Source: Streptomyces lincolnensis
GTDB taxonomy: Bacteria > Actinomycetota > Actinomycetes > Streptomycetales > Streptomycetaceae
Length of the DNA: 64,000 nucleotides
Reading direction: 5' to 3'
NCBI RefSeq assembly: GCF_021173675.1
Contig: NZ_JAIHON010000010.1
Coordinates: 248,001 to 312,000 of the forward strand
Part shown: positions 23,328 to 32,384 of the stretch, piece after piece
How positions within the stretch are numbered: the first letter of the stretch is position 1
How the letters are laid out: each line of letters starts with the position of its first letter
Position numbers and translations under genes: made by a program
The notes under the pieces: generated by a model
The model's input: only the letters and a program-made list of their open reading frames with translations
Databases searched by the model: none
What the model was told of the DNA's origin: nothing

Positions 23328-25391
23328 ATGTTCGAGCTTCCACCCCGGGTCCTGTTCGGCGCGGCCTACTACCACGAGTACCAGCCGTACGAGCGGCTCA
23401 AGGACGACCTCGACCTGATGGCCGAGGCCCGCTTCACCGTCATCCGGGTCGGCGAGTCCGTGTGGTCCACCTGGGAACCGGAGAACGGCCGCTTCGACCT
23501 CGACTGGCTCCAGCCCGTCCTGGACGGCGCCCACGAGCGGGGCATCTCGGTGATCCTCGGCACCCCGACGTACGCCGTACCGCCGTGGCTGGCCCGCCAG
23601 TACCCGGAGATCACGGGGGAGGTGCGCACCGGTGAGCGCATCGGCTGGGGCGCCCGGCAGGAGGTCGACCTCACCCACCCCGCCTTCCGCTTCCACGCCG
23701 AGCGGGTCATCCGGAAGATCGTCGCCCGGTACGCCGACCACCCGGCCGTGATCGGCTTCCAGGTCGACAACGAACCGGGCCTGCATCTCCTGCACAACCA
23801 CGGCGTGTTCCAGCGCTTCACCGACGAACTGCGCGAGAAGTACGGCGACGTGGAGACCCTCAACCGTGCATGGGGCCTGGTCTACTGGTCGCACCGCCTG
23901 TCCACCTGGGCCGACCTGTGGACCCCGGACGGCAACGTGCAGCCGCAGTACGACCTGGCCTGGCGGCGCTTCCAGGCCCGCCTGGTCACCGAGTTCATCA
24001 CCTGGCAGGCGGACCTCGTCCGCGAGTATGCTCACCCCGGCCAGTTCGTCACCACCTGCATCTCCTACGACCGCCCCGGCGTCGAGGACGACAAGCTCAC
24101 CGAGCGGCTCGACGTCACCGCCGGCAACCCGTACTACACGATGCAGGACGCCCTCGAACTCCCCGACAGGGGCGGGGCCGGCCAGCACTGGACGACCAAC
24201 GGCACCTGGGCGCTGTACCGCAGCGCCGACCGCATGTACTCCTCCCGCCAGGAACCCTTCCTGGTCACGGAGACCAACGCGCAGGCCATCGGCTACCCGT
24301 GGGACAACCGCCCGGCCTACGACGGCCAGTGGCGCCAGGCCGCCTGGGCCCTGGTCTCCCGCGGCGCCTCGATGATCGAGTACTGGCACTGGCACACGCT
24401 GCACTTCGGCGCCGAGACCTACTGGGGCGGCATCCTCCCGCACAACGGCCGGCCCGGCCGCGTCTACCGCGAACTCGCCGCGCTCGGAGCGGAGTTGGAG
24501 AAGGCGGGCGATCTGGTGGCCTCCCTCACCCCGGACGCCGACGTCGCCTTCCTCTACGACGCCCCCAGCAAGTGGGCGCTCCAGGCCCAGCCGCCGCTGG
24601 GCACCGCCGACGGGGGCCCGGACGGGCGGTCGTACGAGACGATCTTCGACGCCTTCTACCGGGGTGCCTTCGACGCGGGCCTCCAGACACGCGTCCTGCA
24701 CCCGGGGCAGCTCGCCGAAGCCGACCTGCCTGCCGTGCTGGTCGTGCCCGGCTACTACGCGGCCGACGAGGCGATCCTGGACCGGCTCACGGCCTACGCC
24801 GAGGCGGGCGGTCACCTGGTGCTCGGCCCGCGCACCGGCTACGGCGACAGCGAGGCCAGGGCCCGCACCGACGCCCAGCCCGCCCGGCTGGCCGAGGCGG
24901 CGGGCGTGACCTACGACGAGTTCAGCAACCTGAGCACCCCGTTGACGGCGACCGGCACGGACACCCTGCCCCTACCGCCCGAGGCCCGCGCCCTGCACTG
25001 GGCCGACGGCCTCCAGGCGCAGGGTGCCGAGGTGCTGGCGACGTACGAGCACCCGCACTTCGGCCGCTGGCCCGCCGTCACCACGCACCGCCACGGTGCC
25101 GGACGCATCACCTACGTCGGCACGGTCCCGAATCCGGAGTTCGCGGAAGCCCTGCTGCGATGGGCGGCCGAGACGGAGGGCGCCTGGCGGCCGGGCCACC
25201 CGAGCGTCACCGCCACCTCGGCCACCGCCCGGGACGGCCGCCGCGTCCGCTTCCTGCACAACTGGTCCTGGGAACCGGTCTCCGTGCCCGTCCCGCGCCC
25301 CCTGCGGGACGCGCTGTCGGACACGGCATACGCCGACGAGGTGCCCCTCGGCCCCTGGGACGTCAAGGTCCTCACGGAGGAACAGCCCTAG
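23328..25391 (+). CDS. GH42 beta-galactosidase
   Basis: 687 aa, normal for glycoside hydrolase family 42. A TIM barrel spans residues 1-395, with acid/base Glu149 in VIGFQVDNEPG and nucleophile Glu315 in FLVTETNAQ. A trimerisation domain follows (about 400-610) and a short C-terminal beta domain. There is no signal peptide, so it acts in the cytoplasm on imported galactosides such as lactose, galactan fragments or arabinogalactan oligosaccharides. GGAGAAGG lies directly before the ATG. Last gene of the LacI operon. Confidence 0.9.
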   Translation: MFELPPRVLFGAAYYHEYQPYERLKDDLDLMAEARFTVIRVGESVWSTWEPENGRFDLDWLQPVLDGAHERGISVILGTPTYAVPPWLARQYPEITGEVRTGERIGWGARQEVDLTHPAFRFHAERVIRKIVARYADHPAVIGFQVDNEPGLHLLHNHGVFQRFTDELREKYGDVETLNRAWGLVYWSHRLSTWADLWTPDGNVQPQYDLAWRRFQARLVTEFITWQADLVREYAHPGQFVTTCISYDRPGVEDDKLTERLDVTAGNPYYTMQDALELPDRGGAGQHWTTNGTWALYRSADRMYSSRQEPFLVTETNAQAIGYPWDNRPAYDGQWRQAAWALVSRGASMIEYWHWHTLHFGAETYWGGILPHNGRPGRVYRELAALGAELEKAGDLVASLTPDADVAFLYDAPSKWALQAQPPLGTADGGPDGRSYETIFDAFYRGAFDAGLQTRVLHPGQLAEADLPAVLVVPGYYAADEAILDRLTAYAEAGGHLVLGPRTGYGDSEARARTDAQPARLAEAAGVTYDEFSNLSTPLTATGTDTLPLPPEARALHWADGLQAQGAEVLATYEHPHFGRWPAVTTHRHGAGRITYVGTVPNPEFAEALLRWAAETEGAWRPGHPSVTATSATARDGRRVRFLHNWSWEPVSVPVPRPLRDALSDTAYADEVPLGPWDVKVLTEEQP

Positions 25392-25396
25392 GGAGC

Positions 25397-26245
25397 TCAG
25401 GGAGCCTGCGCGGTGAGCGACTGGGTGCCGAGGACCGGGACCAGCTCCAGCTTCTCGGCGTCCTCGGTGCCCGGCTCGGCCGAATACACCAGGATGTGCA
25501 GGTCGTTGCCGTCCACCCGGAGCAGATCGCAGTCCAGCGTCAGCAGACCCACCTGCGGATGCTCGATCGTCTTGCGGGAGGCATCCAGCCTGCCGACCAC
25601 CCCCGCGTCCCACAGCTCCGCGAACCGCTCGCTCCTGGCGCGCAACTGCGCGACCATACGCCGCAGTTCACGGTCGCCCGGATAGCGGCCGAGGGTCGCG
25701 CGCAGCTCGCCGACCATGCCCGCCTCGAAGGCACGCCGCTGCTCGGGGGTGTGCCGGGCCCGGGTGGGGTGGCCGGTGAAGTTCCGCCAGACACCGTTGC
25801 GTTCGAAGCCGCGCAGTCCGGACCGGTCGCCCATCAGCGCCGCGTACATCGGGTTGGCCACGAGCAGCGTCATGGCGGCGTCGGAGACCGCGACGGGTGT
25901 GCCCACCAGCCGGTCCAGCAGGCGTTGGACGCTGGGTGTGATGTACGCGGGCACGGTGTCGGGACCCGGCCGGGCCAGCGCGGCCAGCCGGAACAGATGC
26001 GCCCGCTCGTCCCCGGACAACCGCAGCGCGCGGGCCAGGGCCTCCACCACCTGGACGGACGGGTTGGCCGCCCGGCCCTGTTCGAGACGGGTCACGTAGT
26101 CCACCGAGATCCCCGCCAGCAGGGCCAGTTCCTCCCGCCGCAGCCCGGCGGCCCGCCGCTGTCCGCCGGCGGGCAGTCCGGCCGAGCCGGGGGAGACCCG
26201 GTCGCGCCAGCGCCTGAGCGCCTGTCCGAGTTCCGTCGCCGTCAT
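25397..26245 (-). CDS. XRE-type regulator with MmyB-like ligand domain
   Basis: 282 aa from the ATG at 26245. An N-terminal Cro/C1-type helix-turn-helix at about residues 25-75 (RREELALLAGISVDYVTRLEQG) is followed by a PAS-like MmyB domain (residues 105-275) with the typical ANPMYAALMGDRSG and HTPEQRRAFEAGMVGELR. MmyB-type domains are reported to bind fatty acids. Family members commonly sit divergent to an SDR gene that they control, as here. Its stop is 5 bp from that of the GH42 gene on the other strand. Confidence 0.85.
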   Translation of the reverse strand: MTATELGQALRRWRDRVSPGSAGLPAGGQRRAAGLRREELALLAGISVDYVTRLEQGRAANPSVQVVEALARALRLSGDERAHLFRLAALARPGPDTVPAYITPSVQRLLDRLVGTPVAVSDAAMTLLVANPMYAALMGDRSGLRGFERNGVWRNFTGHPTRARHTPEQRRAFEAGMVGELRATLGRYPGDRELRRMVAQLRARSERFAELWDAGVVGRLDASRKTIEHPQVGLLTLDCDLLRVDGNDLHILVYSAEPGTEDAEKLELVPVLGTQSLTAQAP

Positions 26246-26346
26246 GCCTCCAGTGAACAGCGTTCCGCACGACGGTGCCTGGTACCGGCAGTCCCAGGAA
26301 GAAGGGTCTCCTGGCAGGCCGGGCGGCCCGGCGGGAGCGTGGAGGC

Positions 26347-27054
26347 ATGACAACGACACTGATCACCGGAGCGAACAAGGGCCTCGGATTCGAGACCGCT
26401 CGCCGGCTCGTCGCCGCGGGCCACACCGTGTACGTCGGCGCCCGCGACACCGACCGCGGACGTCTCGCCGCCGAACGGCTCGGCGCCCGGTTCGTCCGGC
26501 TGGACGTCACCGACGACGCCTGCGTCCAGGCCGCCGCCAAGACCGTCGAGGCCGACGGCGGGCTGGACGTCCTGGTCAACAACGCCGGTATCGAACTCCG
26601 CGGCCGGGACAACAGCGTGCCCGGGGCCGCCGACCTCACCGCGGACCAGATGCGGACCGTGTTCGACACGAACGTCTTCGGCCTGGTCCGGGTCACCCAC
26701 GCCTTCCTGCCGCTGCTGGGCCGCTCGGCCGCGCCGGTGGTGGTCAACGTCAGCAGCGGCCTGGGCTCCCTGACCCACCTCTCCGACCCGGACCACCCCG
26801 GCCACGCCTATCCCGGCGTCGCCTACCCGGCCTCGAAGACCACCGTCAACGCGCTCACCGTGCAGTACGCGAAGGCATTCCCGCGGATGCGGATCAACGC
26901 CGTGGAGCCCGGCTTCACCGCGACCGACCTCAACGGCCGGACAGGCACTCAGACCGTCGAGCAGGGCGCCGAGATCATCGTCCGCATGGCCCAGGCGGGC
27001 CCGGACGGCCCGACCGGCACCTACGTCGACGCCGGGGGACGCCTGCCCTGGTAG
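26347..27054 (+). CDS. Short-chain dehydrogenase/reductase
   Basis: 235 aa. A classical SDR: TGANKGLGFE cofactor loop at residues 8-17, NNAG motif (LVNNAGIE), catalytic Ser in VNVSSGLG and YPASK with catalytic Tyr and Lys, and the PGFTATD substrate loop. An Arg in GARDTDRGR after strand two favours NADP(H). The ATG at 26347 follows GGGAGCGTGGAGG. It is divergent from the MmyB-type regulator, its likely repressor. Substrate unknown. Confidence 0.88.
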   Translation: MTTTLITGANKGLGFETARRLVAAGHTVYVGARDTDRGRLAAERLGARFVRLDVTDDACVQAAAKTVEADGGLDVLVNNAGIELRGRDNSVPGAADLTADQMRTVFDTNVFGLVRVTHAFLPLLGRSAAPVVVNVSSGLGSLTHLSDPDHPGHAYPGVAYPASKTTVNALTVQYAKAFPRMRINAVEPGFTATDLNGRTGTQTVEQGAEIIVRMAQAGPDGPTGTYVDAGGRLPW

Positions 27055-27109
27055 GCCGGGCCGCCGCAGGCAGGGGGCGTTGTCAGACCCGCCGCCTAGC
27101 ATGCCCACC

Positions 27110-27940
27110 ATGACCGACGACCTGCTCGACCCGTCCCGTCCCGGGCCCTTCACCCGGTTCCGTGCCGAGCAGTCGGCGGTCCTGGACGGCCTGCCGGACG
27201 ATCCGGTCGGTATCTGCACCGCCGTGCACGACCTGTTCATCCAGCCGTTCGACGCCGCCCGGCTCGGCATCCCCGAGGAGCGGATGGCGGAGCGGAACAT
27301 CCGCCCGGTGAGCGAGCTGGTGGACAGGCTCATGGCGCTCGACCCCGCCCCGCCGCACCGGGCCCGGACACCGGAGACGAGGGTGGTGGGCACCTGCCGT
27401 CACTGGGCGACCCTCGCCTGCGCGCTGCTGCGGGCGCGGGGGACACCCGCCCGGGCGCGCTGCGGCTTCGGTACCTACTTCGCCGCCGGGCGCGGGTTCG
27501 ACCACTGGATCACGGAGTACTGGAAGGCCGGGGAGCGGCGCTGGGTGCGCGTCGACGTGGAGCATCTGGACAAGGACCACGTCGAGCACCCCGAGGACCT
27601 GGCGCCCGGCGAGTTCCTGACCGGCGGCGAGGCCTGGACGCGGTACCGGGCCGGCCTGATCGACCCGCAGACCTTCGGCGTCCCCGGCACCGACCACGCC
27701 TGGGGGCCGGCCGAGATCAGCGGCAACACCGTCCGCGACCTCGCGGCGCTGGGCGGCCGGGAGATGCTGCCCTGGGACGAGTGGGGCCGGATGACCGAGG
27801 CCTACGACGGGCTCACCGGACCCGACTACGACGACCTCGTCGACACGGTGGCCGAGGCCTGCGCCAAGGACGATCCGGTGGCGCTGACCCGACTGCTCGG
27901 TCACCGCGATCTGGCGGTCCCCGCGGAGCCGGTCGGCTGA
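27110..27940 (+). CDS. Transglutaminase-like (papain-fold) protein
   Basis: 276 aa. The Cys-His-Asp triad of the transglutaminase core is visible: VVGTCRHWATLACALLRA (Cys), GFDHWITEYW (His) and RWVRVDVEH (Asp). It has no signal peptide, so it is cytoplasmic, and could be a protease, amidase or inactive fold; the substrate is unknown. TAGCAT at 27097-27102 ends 7 nt before this ATG, a typical leaderless Streptomyces arrangement, so I prefer it over the ATG at 27101. The stop is shared with a small hairpin facing the convergent gene. Confidence 0.75.
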   Translation: MTDDLLDPSRPGPFTRFRAEQSAVLDGLPDDPVGICTAVHDLFIQPFDAARLGIPEERMAERNIRPVSELVDRLMALDPAPPHRARTPETRVVGTCRHWATLACALLRARGTPARARCGFGTYFAAGRGFDHWITEYWKAGERRWVRVDVEHLDKDHVEHPEDLAPGEFLTGGEAWTRYRAGLIDPQTFGVPGTDHAWGPAEISGNTVRDLAALGGREMLPWDEWGRMTEAYDGLTGPDYDDLVDTVAEACAKDDPVALTRLLGHRDLAVPAEPVG

Positions 27941-27957
27941 GCGTCGCCCGCGCTCAG
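27937..27957. terminator. Small bidirectional hairpin over two convergent stops
   Basis: CTGAGCG (27937-27943) pairs perfectly with CGCTCAG (27951-27957) around a 7-nt loop. Both arms contain a stop codon: TGA of the transglutaminase gene, and the complement of the CoA-transferase stop. It probably ends both messages. Confidence 0.5.
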
Positions 27958-29147
27958 ATCACCGCGTCGGCCCGCAGCGCCGCGATGTCGGCGGCGTCGC
28001 GGCCGAGTCGGGTGAGGATCGCCTCGGTGTGCTCGCCCACCGCCGGCACCGGACCCATCCGCGCGGGCAGACCCGCCAGGTCGGCCGGCGGCAGCAGGGC
28101 CCGGACCATCGCCCCGCCCGGAACGGCCACGTTCTGCCAGCGGTCGCGCGCGGCCAGGACCGGGTGGTCCAGGAACGCGGCGACGTCGTTGACCCCGGCA
28201 CAGGCGATGCCGATGTCCGCCAGGTCCTTGAGGATGTCCTCCGCGTCGGAGCGGGCGACACGCTCGGCGACGACGGCGTTGACCTCGTCGCGGTGGGCGA
28301 CCCGGGCGGAGCCGGTCGCGAAACGCGGATCGTCGGTCAGCTCGGGCCGGCCCAGGAACTCGGCGCACAGGGCGGCCCACTCGCGTTCGTTCTGGACGGA
28401 GAAGAGCACGTCCTGTCCGTCGGCGGCCGTGAAGGAGCCGTAGGGGGCGATCGTGGCGTGCTGGGTGCCCAGGCGCGGCGGCTGGGTGCCGCCGTACTCG
28501 GTGTAGTAGGCGGGCTGGCCCATCCACTCCGCCAGCGCCTCGAAGAGGGAGACCTCCACCGGGTGCGCCGTGCCGGTGGTGGCCCGGGTGTACAGGGCCG
28601 TCAGGATGCCGCTGTAGGCGTACATCCCGGCGGCGATGTCGGCGACCGAGATCCCGACCCGGGCGGTCTCCTCGGCCGTCCCGGTCAGCGAGACCAGCCC
28701 GGTCTGACACTGCACCAGCAGGTCGTACGCCTTGCGGTCGGCCCACGGGCCCGACGTGCCGTACCCGGAGATCGTGCACGGGATCAGCCGGGGGTGGCGG
28801 GCGGTGAGCGTCCCGACGCCCAGGCCGAGGCGGTCGGCCGCGCCGGGCGCGAGGTTCTGCACGAACACGTCCGCGTCGCCGAGGAGTTGGTGCAGCACCT
28901 CGCGGCCCCGCGGGTCCTTCAGGTCGAGGGTGAGCGACTCCTTGGAGCGGTTGAGCCAGACGAAGTAGCTGGAGTGACCGTGCACGGTGGTGTCGTAGCG
29001 GCGTGCGAAGTCGCCCTCGCCCGGCCGCTCCACCTTGATCACCCGGGCGCCGAGATCGGCGAGCTGCCGGGTGGCGTAGGGCGCGGCCACGGCCTGCTCC
29101 AGGCTGACCACCGTGATCCCGGACAAAGGCCGTTGGGGGAGGCTCAT
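27954..29147 (-). CDS. Class III (CaiB/BaiF) CoA-transferase
   Basis: 397 aa. The family start is LSGITVVSLEQAVAAPYATRQLADLGARVIKVERPGEGD. ISVADIAAGMYAYSGILTALY carries the Asp expected to form the acyl anhydride intermediate. Full length for the family. It moves CoA between carboxylic acids; the substrate is unknown. The ATG at 29147 begins the conserved domain. It is divergent from a quinone-oxidoreductase-like gene. A second family member at 55784 is part of the glutarate-like cluster. Confidence 0.85.
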   Translation of the reverse strand: MSLPQRPLSGITVVSLEQAVAAPYATRQLADLGARVIKVERPGEGDFARRYDTTVHGHSSYFVWLNRSKESLTLDLKDPRGREVLHQLLGDADVFVQNLAPGAADRLGLGVGTLTARHPRLIPCTISGYGTSGPWADRKAYDLLVQCQTGLVSLTGTAEETARVGISVADIAAGMYAYSGILTALYTRATTGTAHPVEVSLFEALAEWMGQPAYYTEYGGTQPPRLGTQHATIAPYGSFTAADGQDVLFSVQNEREWAALCAEFLGRPELTDDPRFATGSARVAHRDEVNAVVAERVARSDAEDILKDLADIGIACAGVNDVAAFLDHPVLAARDRWQNVAVPGGAMVRALLPPADLAGLPARMGPVPAVGEHTEAILTRLGRDAADIAALRADAVI

Positions 29148-29281
29148 GGGGCCCATTTGTACGGGCGGGCCGAAGCGGCTGTCAACGGCGGGTCCTCGCC
29201 CCTGACCTGTACTTTTCCCCGCTCGTTTCCTCGCCTGCGGCTGATCGGTGCGCACGCGCGGCATGTGATTGCATGGGGGAC

Positions 29282-30208
29282 ATGAAGGCCATCGCACTGC
29301 ATCAGTACGGACAGGACCTGAAGCTGGTGGACCACCCCGAGCCCAAGGTGGCTCCGGGGGAGGTCCTCATCCGAGTGAAGGCGGCCGGGGTGAACCCGGT
29401 GGACTGGAAGATCGGCGAAGGGTATCTCGACCCCGTCATGGAGGCCCACTTCCCGCTGATCCCGGGCTGGGACGTGGCCGGAGTCGTCGAACGGGTCGGG
29501 CTGGACGTGGAGGAGTTCGCGCCCGGTGACGAGGTGTTCGGCTACATCCGCAAGGACTGGGTGCAACTCGGCTCCTACGCCGAGTTCGCCGCCGCCCACG
29601 TCCGCATGATCGCCCACAAGCCGGCCTCCCTCAGCTGGGAGGAGGCCGCCGGAGTGCCGCTCGCCGGGCTCACCGCCTACCAGTGCATCAAGCGCATCGG
29701 TGTCGAGGCCGGGCAGACCGTCCTGGTCCACGCGGCGGCCGGCGGCGTCGGCATGTTCGCCGTACAGATCGCCGCCGCGCTCGGTGCCCGCGTCATCGGC
29801 ACCGCGAGCGAGCGCAACCACGACTTCGTCCGCGGCCTCGGCGCGGAGCCCGTGACCTACGGCGACGGACTGGTCGACCGCGTCCGCGCGCTCGCACCCG
29901 ACGGCGTCGACGCGGCCTTCGACTTCGTGGGCGAGGGCGCGGTGGAGGTCTCCCGGCAGGTCCTGAAGAGCCCCGACCGCATCGCGTCCGTCGTCGACCC
30001 GGAGGCCGCGGAGAAGGGCGGCAAGTACGTCTGGCTGCGCCCCGACGCGGCCGACCTCACGGCCCTCGCCGAACTGGCCGACCAGGGGCGGCTGTCCGTG
30101 GCCGTCGAGCGGGTGCTGCCCCTCGCCGAGGCCGCGGAGGCCTGGCGGCTCAGCCGCGAGGGCCACACCCGGGGCAAGCTGGTGCTGAAGGTCGGCGACG
30201 ACGACTGA
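29282..30208 (+). CDS. NADPH-dependent zinc-free alcohol dehydrogenase/quinone oxidoreductase
   Basis: 308 aa. A GroES-like N-terminal domain (PGEVLIRVKAAGVNPVDWK, PGWDVAGVVERVG) is followed by a Rossmann domain with VLVHAAAGGVGMFAVQIAAALGARV. The structural and catalytic zinc ligands of alcohol dehydrogenases are absent, so this is the QOR type that reduces quinones or enals with NADPH. The ATG at 29282 follows GGGGGA; an ATG at 29273 overlaps that site. Confidence 0.85.
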   Translation: MKAIALHQYGQDLKLVDHPEPKVAPGEVLIRVKAAGVNPVDWKIGEGYLDPVMEAHFPLIPGWDVAGVVERVGLDVEEFAPGDEVFGYIRKDWVQLGSYAEFAAAHVRMIAHKPASLSWEEAAGVPLAGLTAYQCIKRIGVEAGQTVLVHAAAGGVGMFAVQIAAALGARVIGTASERNHDFVRGLGAEPVTYGDGLVDRVRALAPDGVDAAFDFVGEGAVEVSRQVLKSPDRIASVVDPEAAEKGGKYVWLRPDAADLTALAELADQGRLSVAVERVLPLAEAAEAWRLSREGHTRGKLVLKVGDDD

Positions 30209-30246
30209 GGCGTGCTGCCGTGCCCCGGGGCAGGTCTTCCCGGGGC

Positions 30247-30705
30247 TCAGGCGGGAGCGCGGAGTGTCTCCACCGCCCGGACGAGCGGCGCCAGTTCGGG
30301 GTTGAGCGCGGCCTGGTCGAGGGCCTCGCGCAGCGCGGCCTCGTTGGTGGGGCGGGCCTCCTTGAGCAGGTCGAGGCCTGCCTCGGTCACGTCGGTGTAG
30401 ATGCCCCGGCGGTCGGTGGGGCACAGGTAGCGCGACAGCAGACCGCGGTCCTCCAGCCGGGTCACCAGCCGGGTGGTGGCGCTCTGGCTCAGCACCACCG
30501 CGTCGGCGACCTGCTTCATCTGAAGGTGGCCACCTGGCCCGTCGTGCTGACGGCTCAACACGTCCAGCAGCGAGTACTCCCGCACGCTCAGGTCGTGCCC
30601 CGCCTGCAACGCCCGCTCGATATGGGTCTCGATCCTGCCGTGCAGCAGGGAGAGCGCGCACCAGCCCTGCGCGAGGGCGGTGAGTGCGGGGTCCGTGGCG
30701 GTCAT
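30247..30705 (-). CDS. MarR-family regulator
   Basis: 152 aa. A winged helix spans about residues 35-110 (LSVREYSLLDVLSR, recognition helix VVLSQSATTRLVTRLEDRGLL, wing CPTDRRGIYTDVTEAG). GGAGGAGC precedes the ATG. It is convergent with the quinone oxidoreductase gene, a common partner for redox-sensing MarR proteins, but no cysteine pair typical of OhrR is seen. The 5' region borders a decayed gene at 30833-31012. Confidence 0.82.
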   Translation of the reverse strand: MTATDPALTALAQGWCALSLLHGRIETHIERALQAGHDLSVREYSLLDVLSRQHDGPGGHLQMKQVADAVVLSQSATTRLVTRLEDRGLLSRYLCPTDRRGIYTDVTEAGLDLLKEARPTNEAALREALDQAALNPELAPLVRAVETLRAPA

Positions 30706-30832
30706 GGGGGCTGCTCCTCCGTCCCGAAGTGACACGCTCCAGGATAGGGTATGGATGAAATTTCCAGCGCACGCATCTATAGCGCGTGTGCAAGTAATGG
30801 TGTGCGGGCAAGTGGGCAAGTGAGGGCATGGT

Positions 30833-31012
30833 GTGGCCTGGCCGCCGCGATTGCCCGAGCAGCCGATCTTCTCCCCGGTCCTCAACGAGGACTACGCGGT
30901 CAGGATCGCCCGGGACTGGAACGTCAAGCACGACGGCGCCGGTTTCGTCACCCGCTTCGAGTTCAACGCGCACATCGTCGGTGAGATCCAGGTGGTGCAC
31001 GAGTTCCGCTGA
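30833..31012 (+). pseudogene. Truncated remnant of a small conserved actinobacterial protein
   Basis: The frame from a GTG at 30833 encodes 59 residues: MAWPPRLPEQPIFSPVLNED, then VRIARDWNVKHDGAGFVTRF, joined directly to a segment ending FNAHIVGEIQVVHEFR. From memory this matches the N-terminal half and the extreme C-terminus of a family often annotated ADP-ribosylation/crystallin J1, about 110-120 aa. About 30 residues between FVTRFE and FNAHIVG and the first 30 or so residues appear missing. The join TTCGAGTTC could reflect deletion between short repeats. It may still be translated. The family naming is from recall. Confidence 0.5.
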
Positions 31013-31050
31013 CCGACCTGACCGACCTGACCGACCTGACCGACCTGACC
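31009..31050. repeat. 9-bp tandem repeat CTGACCGAC, about 4.7 copies
   Basis: Perfect units start at 31009, 31018, 31027 and 31036, with a partial one at 31045. The repeat contains the stop codon of the remnant gene (31010-31012) and ends at the stop of the PucR-type gene, filling the space between convergent genes. Confidence 0.8.
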
Positions 31051-31051
31051 G

Positions 31052-32053
31052 CTACGGCCGCGCCAGGTGCCGCATCGTCAGGGCCAGGTGGAGGCGGAGG
31101 CGGCCCTGAGGCGTGCGCAGGGGCCAGCCGAGGAGGTGCTCGGCGTGGGCCAGGCGGTCCTGGAGCGTGGAGTGATGGACGTTGATCTCGGCGGCCGCCG
31201 CGCGCAGGCTCGCCGTCGAGGCCACGGCGTACAGGGTGGCCAGCAGCCAGGGCGTGGACGCGGCGGCCGACTCCAGGGCCCGCACGTCCGGCGGCGGTTC
31301 GGCGCCCGGCGCGACGAGCTCGCTCAGCAGGGCGACAGCGCCCAACTCCTCGGCACGTACCACCCGCGGCCCCGGATCCCGCGCGGTGCCCTCCGCCGTG
31401 AACCGCAGCGCGGTCCGCGCTGCGGCCCAGGAGCCGGGCAGGTCGAGCACCGGTACGGCCGGACCGACGCCGAGGCGCCCGACGGGGGGTTCGGCGTCGG
31501 CGGGGACGATACGGGGACGGCCGTCGCGCAGGGCCAGTGCGCGCGCGGGCGCGGTGACGTCCAGACCCAGCCCGCGCGCCGCGTGCAGCCGTGCGGGTTC
31601 CGGAGCGGTGGGGTCCAGGACCGTCTCCACCAGCGCCGGGTCGTCGGCGGGAGCTCGGCCCCGCGTGCGGTCCAGGACCAGACGTACGGCGCCGGCGGCC
31701 CGTTCCAGGATCACCGCGTCCACCACACTCGGCGCCGCCTCCGCCCGCTCCAGCCACAGTGCCGGGGCACCGCCCGGGGCCAACGCCGCGCACGGCCAGG
31801 CGGCGTCCGGCGGTACGTCCGAGTCGCGGCGCACGCCGTCGGCCTCGACACGGACCCGCACCCGCCGCTCCGTGTCGGCCAGCCGCGCGGGCACCCCGGC
31901 CAGCACCGCCGCCCCACGCACCAGTGCCTCCAGGCCGGCCCGTGACTCGGCCAGTCGGTCGAAGTAGGCGATGACCTGGACGGCGGCACCGGCGTCCGGA
32001 TCCAGCGCGGTCAGACGCCCCGCCAGCTCTCTCATACGCCCATGGTGCGCCAT
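31052..32053 (-). CDS. PucR-family transcriptional regulator
   Basis: 333 aa. The C-terminal PucR helix-turn-helix is at about residues 275-325 (TASLRAAAAEINVHHSTLQDRLAHAEHLLGW). The preceding 270 residues are poorly conserved and hold a GGDEF-like-fold middle region common in this family. Neither a PucR N-terminal purine-catabolism domain nor a GAF domain is clear. No strong ribosome site is visible; an ATG at 32035 is an alternative start. Targets are unknown, and the nearest genes are the esterase at 32385 and the remnant at 30833. Confidence 0.75.
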   Translation of the reverse strand: MAHHGRMRELAGRLTALDPDAGAAVQVIAYFDRLAESRAGLEALVRGAAVLAGVPARLADTERRVRVRVEADGVRRDSDVPPDAAWPCAALAPGGAPALWLERAEAAPSVVDAVILERAAGAVRLVLDRTRGRAPADDPALVETVLDPTAPEPARLHAARGLGLDVTAPARALALRDGRPRIVPADAEPPVGRLGVGPAVPVLDLPGSWAAARTALRFTAEGTARDPGPRVVRAEELGAVALLSELVAPGAEPPPDVRALESAAASTPWLLATLYAVASTASLRAAAAEINVHHSTLQDRLAHAEHLLGWPLRTPQGRLRLHLALTMRHLARP

Positions 32054-32384
32054 GCGGTCCGATTCGTGGAGCCCGGGGAAGTGGCGGGGCCGGTGCGGGC
32101 GGGGCTACGGCCGTGGCAGTCGGGGGCAGCCCTGTGCCCGACGGCACCCCGACTCGCCCCGTCCGAGGCCCGCGGACGCCTGGCCTCCGCCCCTGCGGAT
32201 CACCGCACGGAATCCGGCCGGCCGACCCCGTGGAGCCCGCAGAAGTGACTGAGCGGGCACGAGAGGCGGAGCCGTCGCTCTCGCGGGAGCGGCCGGGATC
32301 CCGGGCGAGTGGCCCCCGGCCCGGCCTCCCCGTGATCCGCGATGCCGCCCGCGCCGCGTCTCGCGGGTCGTCGTACCGCCGACG
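32054..32384. other. 331-bp intergenic stretch
   Basis: No convincing gene. A plus-strand frame of 68 codons (32042-32248, starting MVRHAVRFVEPGEV) has moderate third-position GC (about 80 percent), no ribosome site and no recognisable domain, and could be a decayed fragment. No clear terminator or operator is seen. Confidence 0.3.

Noticed and set aside
22551..26350. Long extra frames over the permease, GH42 and MmyB-type genes
   Set aside because: Translations lack any conserved motif; they are frame shadows of the sugar operon.
31009..31050. 9-bp units considered as direct repeats of a plasmid or integration origin
   Set aside because: No replication, integrase or partition gene nearby and the array lies between two gene ends.
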